From TMED109 sp002684605 (GTDB lineage: Bacteria; Pseudomonadota; Alphaproteobacteria; TMED109): a stretch of 13,138 nucleotides of DNA. The notes beneath the pieces were generated by a model. The model was not told the origin of the DNA and searched no databases. It was given only the letters and a program-made list of their open reading frames with translations. Location: assembly GCA_913046335.1 (NCBI GenBank), contig CAJWSU010000034.1, positions 1 to 13,138 on the forward strand, given 5' to 3'. How positions within the stretch are numbered: the first letter of the stretch is position 1; the number at the start of each line of letters is the position of its first letter. A program made the translations under genes and the position numbers. Shown in pieces: positions 7,982 through 12,990 of the stretch.

Positions 7982-8518
7982 CTATTTATTTTTTTCTATA
8001 ATATTTGCTTGTAATATTTCTATCCAATAGCCATCAGGGTCTTCTATAAAGGCTAAGCCCTTCATCTTTCCGTCATCTGGCTTTTTAATAAACTTTATGC
8101 CTAATTTTTCAAAGCGTTCTGATGCCTTATAAACATCTGGAACTGAAAACCCTATATGTCCATAACCTTGTGGATTTGTGTTACCATTATGATACTTAAA
8201 ATCATCATCATTTTCAGATCCCCAGTTATGAGTTAATTCTAGCATTGCTCTTTGACTGAAAGTCCATGTGGTCCTTTTATTATCATTTTGAGGTATATTA
8301 TTATTTACATCGCCAGGCATCGCTAGGAAATATAGTGTAAATTTCATTTCTGGAAAATCTAATTTTCTATATAATTTCATACCTAAAATTCTAGTATAAA
8401 AATCTAGTGAAGTTTGTGGATTTTTAATCCTTAACATAGTCTGATTAAATATATAAGATTGCGTTTCTAAATCTACTTCCTCACACAAACCCTCTGCTAT
8501 CTCATGGTGTATACTCAT
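7982..8518 (-). CDS. gloA: Lactoylglutathione lyase (glyoxalase I), long zinc-type form
   Basis: Glyoxalase I isomerises the methylglyoxal-glutathione hemithioacetal to S-lactoylglutathione in the cytoplasm. The 178-residue sequence closely follows the human-type enzyme: QTMLRIKNPQTSLDFYTRIL, then LELTHNWGSEND, YHNGNTNPQGYGHIGFSVPD and KKPDDGKMKGLAFIEDPDGY. Metal ligands are in place as Gln26, Glu94, His121 and Glu167, with Arg30 matching the glutathione-contacting Arg37 of the human protein. This longer form (versus about 135 aa in E. coli GloA) is usually zinc-dependent rather than nickel-dependent. The hydrolase partner gloB is not in the window. The start at MSIHH is the first in-frame ATG and has only a weak ribosome site. 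Confidence 0.95.
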   Translation of the reverse strand: MSIHHEIAEGLCEEVDLETQSYIFNQTMLRIKNPQTSLDFYTRILGMKLYRKLDFPEMKFTLYFLAMPGDVNNNIPQNDNKRTTWTFSQRAMLELTHNWGSENDDDFKYHNGNTNPQGYGHIGFSVPDVYKASERFEKLGIKFIKKPDDGKMKGLAFIEDPDGYWIEILQANIIEKNK

Positions 8519-8541
8519 TAATAACTCCTATATATATATAA

Positions 8542-8572
8542 AATTCTTCTGATTTATAGTATCAGAAGAATT
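8542..8572 (-). terminator. Perfect 12-bp hairpin, probable intrinsic terminator
   Basis: AATTCTTCTGAT (8542-8553) and its exact complement (8561-8572) enclose a 7-base loop. On the minus strand the stem follows the stop codon of the GMC-like relic (8599) by 26 bases and runs into TTTATATATA; on the plus strand it is followed by CTTTTT. It could end transcription in either direction. It lies 24 bases upstream of gloA, insulating it from what lies beyond. Confidence 0.65.
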
Positions 8573-8598
8573 CTTTTTATCCATAATTGTTATAATAA

Positions 8599-8703
8599 TT
8601 AACTAAAGATTACCTTTTTTAATTCATTAGCTAAGTATACGCCTTGTCTAATAGCAAGAGCTGTAATTGTTAATGTAGGATTTGTATAAAAACATAATAA
8701 CAT
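8599..8703 (-). pseudogene. C-terminal relic resembling a GMC oxidoreductase
   Basis: The minus strand reads, up to the TAA at 8601-8599, TNPTLTITALAIRQGVYLAN followed by ELKKVIFS. The NPTLTI-x-ALA-x-R pattern is the conserved C-terminal end of FAD-dependent glucose-methanol-choline oxidoreductases, where this Asn helps form the active site. Only about 30 such residues remain; upstream in frame come an ATG at 8703 and a stop at 8716-8718. The rest of a roughly 530-residue enzyme is absent. The hairpin just downstream would be its old terminator. The reading as a decayed gene rests on one short motif and should be treated as probable, not certain. Confidence 0.45.
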
Positions 8704-8789
8704 GTCTAAGATTTCTTATCTACAATTTAAGAAAAACATTAATCACTTAAAAAATTACCTAGCAGCAAAAATCAAATATTTTTAGAGCA

Positions 8790-8951
8790 TTAAAATCTTC
8801 TCAGTATTAATCTAATTAAATTCTTTATAAGAATAAATATAAATGGGCTCTTTAGTATTTTTATTAAAAGTAATTTTAGCTTTGGAAAAAATTTATAAAT
8901 TATATAAATAGATATTACTAATAAAATTAATATCAAAACAATTCTAATCAT
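8790..8951 (-). CDS. Small hydrophobic basic membrane protein (53 aa)
   Basis: An ATG at 8951 opens a 53-residue frame starting MIRIVLILILLVISIYIIYK, a clear membrane span, then a basic, Leu/Ile/Phe-rich second half (PKLKLLLIKILKSP and a terminal RLILRRF) that may be a second span or an amphipathic helix. It has almost no acidic residues. Its start overlaps the stop of an eight-codon upstream ORF as ATGA, and that ORF has a strong ribosome site, so coupled translation is plausible. No family recognised. Small hydrophobic basic peptides can be toxins, membrane-stress peptides, or leftover fragments of larger membrane proteins; AT-rich DNA also encodes such strings by chance. Confidence 0.35.
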   Translation of the reverse strand: MIRIVLILILLVISIYIIYKFFPKLKLLLIKILKSPFIFILIKNLIRLILRRF

Positions 8952-8974
8952 AGACTTCGCTCATCATCGCTCAT
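8948..8974 (-). CDS. Eight-codon upstream ORF (MSDDERSL) coupled to the 53-aa membrane ORF
   Basis: ATG at 8974 with AAGGA at 8986-8982, seven bases away, starts MSDDERSL, ending in TGA at 8950-8948. That stop overlaps the next ATG (8951-8949) as ATGA. The arrangement resembles a leader peptide or a translational-coupling device. It may equally be the N-terminus of a once longer protein now frameshifted relative to the membrane ORF. Confidence 0.3.
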   Translation of the reverse strand: MSDDERSL

Positions 8975-9025
8975 TTTAAAATCCTTAAAATAGGGTAACA
9001 TAATATTAATTAAAGGAGAACTTAT

Positions 9026-9082
9026 ATGAAATACATATCAACTAGATTAGTATCTCTTCCACCTTGTAGATTCATTTATTGA
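9026..9082 (+). pseudogene. Short ORF opening like threonine synthase; possible thrC 5' relic
   Basis: AAAGGAGAA at 9012-9020 followed by ATG at 9026 starts MKYISTRLVSLPPCRFIY and stops at 9080-9082. The first seven residues, MKYISTR, are the customary opening of threonine synthase (ThrC), after which similarity ends. A strong ribosome site joined to a cut-off N-terminus suggests the left end of a lost or deleted thrC. Seven residues is little evidence; a chance ORF or a real micro-peptide is possible. Confidence 0.25.
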
Positions 9083-9092
9083 CTATATGGAA

Positions 9093-9500
9093 TTATTTCA
9101 TAACTCTGCAGGTGTAAGTTGATATTAGTGTTGCTGATTCAGGTAGCATGATAAATTTTTTAAGTATTAAATCCCATGTGTTAATTTTTTTTCCTCCATC
9201 TTCCATAAAGAAGCCTTGGCTACTAATAATTTTTCCAGCGCCATTGCATGTTCCACAAGTCATAGGCATATATCCAGATATAGAATCATATTCTTTTGAA
9301 TACTTGTATATACTATTTGTTAGCTCTGGATAAAAAGGAGTCCACTTTTCCACCTTTCTTACATAAATCATAGGAATACCTGTATCAATTTTAAATACTG
9401 TATCTCCATCACCAAATACATCACATTCCCATATCTCTTCTTTTGCTAAAGCATTAGAAAAAAGTGTATATAAAAATAATACTATTAATAGTTTTCTCAT
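9093..9500 (-). CDS. Exported protein with one DnaJ-like CxxCxGxG motif, unknown
   Basis: From the ATG at 9500 (an in-frame ATG six codons earlier would precede the signal peptide unnaturally), 135 residues start MRKLLIVLFLYTLFSNALAK, a Sec signal peptide with a likely cut after ALA (residue 19). The mature protein has four cysteines: Cys26, Cys82, Cys85 and Cys131. Residues 82-89 read CGTCNGAG, the CxxCxGxG zinc-finger repeat of DnaJ, here as a single copy in an exported protein. The region after Asp33 (VFKIDTGIPMIYVRKVEKW) looks beta-rich. No family recognised. In the periplasm the cysteines might form disulfides instead of binding metal. It is divergent from the next exported-protein gene, sharing the repeat-bearing gap. 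Confidence 0.65.
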   Translation of the reverse strand: MRKLLIVLFLYTLFSNALAKEEIWECDVFGDGDTVFKIDTGIPMIYVRKVEKWTPFYPELTNSIYKYSKEYDSISGYMPMTCGTCNGAGKIISSQGFFMEDGGKKINTWDLILKKFIMLPESATLISTYTCRVMK

Positions 9501-9521
9501 AAATTTATGGTAACACAAAAG

Positions 9522-9594
9522 TTCTATTCTTCCACCACCATCCTCTCCATCACTCAGATATTGTAGATAATTACTTATATGGTAGAGTCATATT
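9522..9594 (+). repeat. Diverged intergenic repeat, copy A
   Basis: This stretch, ending at the start codon of the next gene, shares with copy B (10086-10163) the blocks TCCACCACCA, TCTC, ACTC, AGATATTGTAGAT, TAGAGT and TATTAT in the same order and nearly the same spacing, allowing one-base gaps. Both copies lie just upstream of plus-strand genes, so they may be duplicated promoter or leader sequence. Confidence 0.6.
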
Positions 9595-9855
9595 ATGAAA
9601 AAACTTATACTCATCAGTCTTGTAATATTTTTTACCATCTGCTCAAGGTCTTGGGCTGAAGATAGTTCTTCTTATATTTTAGGTAATGGTAATGTTATAT
9701 ACAGTTATAAAGAACATCCTAACTCACGAATAGTTATTACGTTTCATATTGTATATTATAAAAAACAAGTGTTTAGATGTGTTACTAGTTATAGCTCTAT
9801 AGAATGTACTTTACTAAAAGATAATCCTGTTGATAGAAGAGAAGTAGAGCAATAA
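9595..9855 (+). CDS. Small exported protein, unknown function
   Basis: An 86-residue protein starting MKKLILISLVIFFTICSRSW, a Sec signal peptide with a probable cleavage at SWA-ED (after residue 21). The mature 65 residues look beta-strand-rich (YILGNGNVIYSY, SRIVITFHIVYYKKQVFRC) and carry two cysteines about nine residues apart (FRC and IEC), able to form a disulfide. The tail is charged. No clear Shine-Dalgarno is seen; repeat copy A occupies the leader. It may belong to the same loose group of small exported cysteine proteins as the divergent neighbour. No family recognised. Confidence 0.6.
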   Translation: MKKLILISLVIFFTICSRSWAEDSSSYILGNGNVIYSYKEHPNSRIVITFHIVYYKKQVFRCVTSYSSIECTLLKDNPVDRREVEQ

Positions 9856-9909
9856 AGATAATTATTACTCTCATGTATATTTTTGGGTGGGGTATTAATT
9901 GAGGACAAG

Positions 9910-9984
9910 ATGACAGCCATTGAAACTGTTATGTATCCCTTTAATAAAGAAGAAATAGAGTTTGTAATATCTGGCTTAAAATAA
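9910..9984 (+). CDS. Possible 24-aa micro-ORF in the 9856-10190 gap
   Basis: GAGG at 9901-9904 lies five bases before an ATG opening MTAIETVMYPFNKEEIEF and continuing six more codons to TAA at 9982-9984. Composition is protein-like rather than the Lys/Asn/Ile noise typical of this DNA, and the frame is open upstream to 9862 without an ATG, so it could also be the end of a decayed gene. The rest of the 335-base gap holds repeat copy B and nothing else recognisable. Confidence 0.25.
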   Translation: MTAIETVMYPFNKEEIEFVISGLK

Positions 9985-10085
9985 AGCTCTATATGATTCC
10001 ACCAGTAGCTCCTAGAATCTAACCATATACACAAGCTGTTCCAATGACTCAACGTGGATTCTACACCTGTTTCTGATTACTATAG

Positions 10086-10163
10086 GCATATATATCCACC
10101 ACCACATCTCTATAACTCCAGATATTGTAGATGACTCTTTAATTTGTTAGAGTTTTATTATAT
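10086..10163 (+). repeat. Diverged intergenic repeat, copy B
   Basis: Second copy of the element at 9522-9594, with TCCACCACCA at 10095-10104 and GATATTGTAGAT at 10121-10132. An ACTCT/AGAGT inverted pair (10134-10138 and 10149-10153) could form a small hairpin. It ends 27 bases before the channel-like gene. Confidence 0.6.
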
Positions 10164-10190
10164 ATTTTAAATTTTTGATAAAGAGGCAAC

Positions 10191-10619
10191 ATGATTATTA
10201 ATTATATTCTTTTTATTTCTTGTCCTATAATCTGTATTATATTTCATTGCTCAATAATATTGTCTATCAAGTTTTTATTCAAAAATTTAAATTATGTTAA
10301 TCTTTTTTTAATTACTTTAATACTATTTTTATCTCATATCGCTCATAATATATTATACGCATTTTATTATCAGTACTTAGTAAATACTAGCACAAATATA
10401 AATATTATTATTAATAAAGCTAACGTAACTTTTATGGATTTTATTTATTTTTCATTCAGTAACTATACAACTTTAGGTATGGGAGATATTTTTATTACAG
10501 GAGATGCTCGTTTAGCAGCAGCCATAGAATCTTTATTAGGGTTAATACTGATAGCTTGGTCAGCATCTGTAACTTATTATTACTTAGCTTATAAAACTTA
10601 TCCCAAAAAAAATAATTAA
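10191..10619 (+). CDS. Putative K+-channel-like (Ion_trans_2) membrane protein
   Basis: A 142-residue integral membrane protein. Hydrophobic spans lie at about 3-28, 36-58 and 107-133. Before the last span is a pore-like segment, FIYFSFSNYTTLGMGDIFIT, in which TTLGMGD (93-99) stands where potassium channels have TVGYGD. Layout is that of small two-TM channels of the Ion_trans_2 family with an extra N-terminal span. The filter has Leu and Met in place of Val and Tyr, so selectivity could be altered. No cytoplasmic RCK or nucleotide-binding domain is present. GAGG at 10183-10186 precedes the ATG, which follows repeat copy B. The neighbouring regulator gene is convergent. Confidence 0.75.
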   Translation: MIINYILFISCPIICIIFHCSIILSIKFLFKNLNYVNLFLITLILFLSHIAHNILYAFYYQYLVNTSTNINIIINKANVTFMDFIYFSFSNYTTLGMGDIFITGDARLAAAIESLLGLILIAWSASVTYYYLAYKTYPKKNN

Positions 10620-10675
10620 ATGAATAAAATGGTAGCTATATATAAAAAAATTAATTTATAAATATGACAAAAATT

Positions 10676-11398
10676 TTATAAATGTAATAAATTATTTATA
10701 TTATTTAATGATAAAATTTTATATGACTTTTTACTTACTGATATCGTATTTTTTTCACAGAGCCTTTTAAGAGATCTAGATACATGCACAGCTGTCAAAC
10801 CTAATATATCAGCAATATCTTCTTGGTTTAATGGAATTTTAATATCTTTTCCTATTACATTTGAATCGTTATATTTATAAACTTTTTTAGCAAGGTTATA
10901 AATTAAAAAACATATTCTTGATTGCGAGTTTGTTTTACCTATCGAAGTTAAAAAACTAGACATATTTTCTATATTTAAAGTAAGCTTTTTAATTATTTCA
11001 GAAGATACAGTTGGGGTTTTATTTACAAAACTTAATAAAAACTCCTTATCATACGTACAGCACTTTAAATCTGTTACTGCTGCAAATGTTGACTTCGTTA
11101 AGAAATTATTATCCAGATTAAAACCTATAAAATCTCCAGGTGTAAAGATATTAACTATACTTCTCTGACCATCTGGTAATAATCTGTATTCCATTACCCA
11201 TCCACTTATAATAGTCATTACTTTATGAAGCTTTGAACCATTAGAGAATATAATTTCTTTTTTTTTATAAAATATTTCATTCTTTTTGTATAAATTTATT
11301 GCTTCAATATCTACATTTTTACCTTCATCGACATATACACAATCATTTAAAACTGGGCAAATTTTACAACGATCTAATTTATTAACTGTTTTTAACAT
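10676..11398 (-). CDS. fnr: FNR-type [4Fe-4S] oxygen-sensing transcriptional regulator
   Basis: A 240-residue Crp/Fnr-family regulator. The N-terminal CKICPVLNDC gives Cys11, Cys14 and Cys20, the exact CX2CX5C spacing of E. coli FNR (20, 23, 29). Cys113 lies 93 residues after the third, as Cys122 does in FNR, so all four cluster ligands are present and the protein should dimerise and bind DNA without oxygen. A cyclic-nucleotide-binding-like beta barrel follows (about 40-125), then a long dimer helix (about 130-160) and a C-terminal helix-turn-helix (about 190-212; QEDIADILGLTAVHVSRSLK). In the recognition helix the FNR glutamate (E209) position is Val204, while Ser207 and Arg208 are kept, so its site may differ from TTGAT-N4-ATCAA. 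It is last in a three-gene operon, 31 bp after a micro-membrane ORF. Confidence 0.92.
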   Translation of the reverse strand: MLKTVNKLDRCKICPVLNDCVYVDEGKNVDIEAINLYKKNEIFYKKKEIIFSNGSKLHKVMTIISGWVMEYRLLPDGQRSIVNIFTPGDFIGFNLDNNFLTKSTFAAVTDLKCCTYDKEFLLSFVNKTPTVSSEIIKKLTLNIENMSSFLTSIGKTNSQSRICFLIYNLAKKVYKYNDSNVIGKDIKIPLNQEDIADILGLTAVHVSRSLKRLCEKNTISVSKKSYKILSLNNINNLLHL

Positions 11399-11429
11399 AT
11401 TTAAAACTTAACATATTTTATATAATAAG

Positions 11430-11513
11430 CTAATCATCAAGTAAAGATGCCCAAAGCATAACACCAATAAATAACGCAAAAGCTAATATTACAATCCAAA
11501 GATATAATTGCAT
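11430..11513 (-). CDS. 27-aa single-span membrane micro-protein upstream of fnr
   Basis: ATG at 11513, preceded six bases away by AGGGAG (11525-11520), a strong ribosome site, opens MQLYLWIVILAFALFIGVML and ends WASLLDD before TAG. It is almost entirely one membrane helix with an acidic tail. Spacing is operon-like: 21 bp from the upstream gene, 31 bp to fnr. The pattern (aromatic start, small hydrophobics, Trp-Ala and a terminal Asp-Asp) recalls micro-subunits and assembly peptides of terminal oxidases: CydX of cytochrome bd, or CcoS of cbb3 oxidase, whose span is followed by a tail with Asp-Asp and whose gene often lies beside fnr-type regulators. It is shorter than CcoS (about 50 aa). That link is inference; no oxidase genes are in the window. 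Confidence 0.6.
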   Translation of the reverse strand: MQLYLWIVILAFALFIGVMLWASLLDD

Positions 11514-11534
11514 AAACTACTCCCTATAATTAAT

Positions 11535-11801
11535 TTACTTATAACAACCTATGCCTTTTTTAAAGCAGACTTTACAAGCTTCTGTGGGCGTACATGTTGA
11601 GGTTAATTTATTAAATTCTATATTATTAATTAATTTATCTATATATTTAATGGCTATTTTTTTTTGTAAGTTTTTTTCAAAATGCAATAATAAGTTTGTA
11701 ACCATTCTTCGTGCTGAATACTCATCTATTTTTTTTTCTTTTGCTGATAAATAAGTAGCTATAAGTACCTTATAATGCTCATCTATAGATTTATCTTGCA
11801 T
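11535..11801 (-). CDS. 88-aa protein with C-terminal Cys4 motif, first gene of the fnr operon
   Basis: An ATG at 11855 opens the frame, but the one at 11801 has GAGG eight bases upstream and avoids a hydrophobic, hairpin-encoded extension, so 88 residues are preferred. Residues 1-62 look all-helical and charged (KVLIATYLSAKEKKIDEYSA, then a FEKNLQKKIAIKYIDKL helix). The end carries Cys70, Cys76, Cys79 and Cys86 (STCTPTEACKVCFKKGIGCY), a plausible zinc or Fe-S site, or redox switch. No signal peptide, so cytoplasmic. It is transcribed with the membrane micro-ORF and the FNR gene, suggesting a role in oxygen or redox sensing; this is inference. No family recognised. Confidence 0.7.
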   Translation of the reverse strand: MQDKSIDEHYKVLIATYLSAKEKKIDEYSARRMVTNLLLHFEKNLQKKIAIKYIDKLINNIEFNKLTSTCTPTEACKVCFKKGIGCYK

Positions 11802-11848
11802 AATCAAAACCTCAATAAATGATAATATTTTAAAACAAAATTTGAAAA

Positions 11849-11877
11849 AAAACATAACTTAAGTTAAGTTATGTTTT
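11849..11877 (-). promoter_or_regulatory. Terminator-like 12-bp hairpin in the leader of the fnr operon
   Basis: AAAACATAACTT (11849-11860) and its perfect complement (11866-11877) enclose a 5-base loop. On the minus strand the stem runs into eight consecutive T (complement of 11845-11852), the form of an intrinsic terminator, 48 bases before the operon's first start codon. No minus-strand gene lies upstream for it to terminate, so it is either an attenuator of the operon or a dyad operator in the divergent gap. Confidence 0.5.
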
Positions 11878-12073
11878 ATTATTTTTAACAAACTATTTTT
11901 ATTAAAAATCCAGAAAATTAAAGATAGTTTAGATATATAAAGATACTAGTATTCTAGAATTGATGATAATTTTTACATATTTTTTCTATTATTGCTTTAA
12001 TTGATGTAGGTTAATTTTCTTATATTTATTGTTTGTTATATTAAAGTTGCGAATTAACAGGAGTAAACATTTT

Positions 12074-12514
12074 ATGATAAAAATACTTTTCGTATTTTCT
12101 TCTTTATTTTTATTTAACTTTACATCAATAAGTTACAGTAATGACTGTGAAAAAAATGATGGTTGTCTAGCAGATATAGCAATTAAAAATGCCCAAGAAA
12201 ATAGAATTAAAGACTCTTCATCTGAACTTTTTAGTTGTATGTTATCTAATTGGCATGCTGAAATAAATATTAGTAAAAGTAAAATAAATGAAAATATTGA
12301 AGCTTATACTGTATTTGGTTATGAGAGGTTCCTAGCATGTTATAGATCTGTTGCTGGTCATGGAGCAGCTGGAGAAATTGGAGTAGATACAGAAAAACGA
12401 AAAGTTGCTAATGGAACTAGATTTAGAGCAGAAGTACTTTGCAAGTCTAATGTTTGTGAAACAGCTTGGATAGATAAAGATTGTTGCTATGATTTAGATT
12501 TAGTTAAATATTAA
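12074..12514 (+). CDS. Exported eight-cysteine protein, unknown function
   Basis: From the ATG at 12074, with AGGAG at 12059-12063, 146 residues start MIKILFVFSSLFLFNFTSIS, a Sec signal peptide probably cut after residue 22 (SYS-ND). A start 15 codons earlier would put charged residues before the signal and lacks a ribosome site. The mature part holds eight cysteines (25, 31, 55, 89, 123, 128, 137, 138), an even number fitting four disulfides in the periplasm or outside. A central block FGYERFLACYRSVAGHGAAG is glycine-rich, and the end has CKSNVCETAWIDKDCC. No family recognised. It is divergent from the fnr operon. Confidence 0.7.
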   Translation: MIKILFVFSSLFLFNFTSISYSNDCEKNDGCLADIAIKNAQENRIKDSSSELFSCMLSNWHAEINISKSKINENIEAYTVFGYERFLACYRSVAGHGAAGEIGVDTEKRKVANGTRFRAEVLCKSNVCETAWIDKDCCYDLDLVKY

Positions 12515-12728
12515 TCATAAGCATAATGGACGATCACTATTAGGATAGAGTAGTTAAAAAGAAGATGAGTAAATGAAACCAACAGATAAAAAAATAAGAA
12601 ACCACAACCTTAGTTACTAAATGTATTAGATCAACCTATGGTAAGGCAATTAAATGGAGGTAGGGATTCTAAAAAAGACCACAAAGAGTATTTATTGAAG
12701 AAAGTAAAAGAAAAAAAGGAATAATAAA

Positions 12729-12830
12729 ATGGCTGAAACAGCTTACCTACAAAATAAAATGGCATACCCTTTAGTAGAAAGAAAAAAACATTTAGAACTT
12801 TGGGCTGATAAATTTACCTTCAGCTTCTAA
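12729..12830 (+). pseudogene. Possible C-terminal relic of a phage-type integrase
   Basis: A 33-codon ORF starting MAETAYLQNKMAYPLVERKK and continuing HLELWADKFT matches the pattern at the extreme C-terminus of many tyrosine recombinases (AYxR-x-D-x(3-5)-xRRxLMxxWADFL). AAGGA at 12716-12720 precedes it. None of the catalytic R-H-R-Y residues is present, so if real it is only a tail. Support is one short motif; a chance match remains likely enough. Confidence 0.28.
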
Positions 12831-12924
12831 TATAGACTGATTTTAAGAATCTTCTAGGTGCCTTTAGAATCTCCTGATTATAATGATACTCCAGAATCTT
12901 AAACAGAATCCTGAATGATTTATG

Positions 12925-12990
12925 AGCTATATGGAATCTATTCTTACACCACTCTTCAGGATTTGTAGAGACTGCTCTAGTTGTGGTAGG
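12925..12990 (+). repeat. Possible third, more diverged copy of the intergenic repeat
   Basis: TCTATTCTT-n-CACCAC (12937-12952) and TCAGGATTTGTAGAGA (12956-12971) parallel the TCTATTCTTCCACCAC and TCAGATATTGTAGAT of copy A, with about eight bases missing between. An AGAG-ACTG-CTCT hairpin follows. A plus-strand gene starts downstream at 13032, as with the other copies. Similarity is partial. Confidence 0.35.

Noticed and set aside
9789..10052. 87-codon minus-strand ORF opposite the exported protein and the following gap
   Set aside because: No ribosome site and an odd Trp/Ser-rich composition; it overlaps a better plus-strand gene and is probably a shadow.
10013..10063. TAGAATC/GATTCTA inverted repeat as a tRNA or structured RNA
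   Set aside because: Only seven pairs with a 37-base loop; no tRNA T-loop, anticodon arm or acceptor stem could be fitted.
12001..12014. TTGAT-GTAG-GTTAA as an FNR box between the fnr operon and the exported-protein gene
   Set aside because: The second half-site matches ATCAA at only three of five positions, and TTGAT is common in this sequence.
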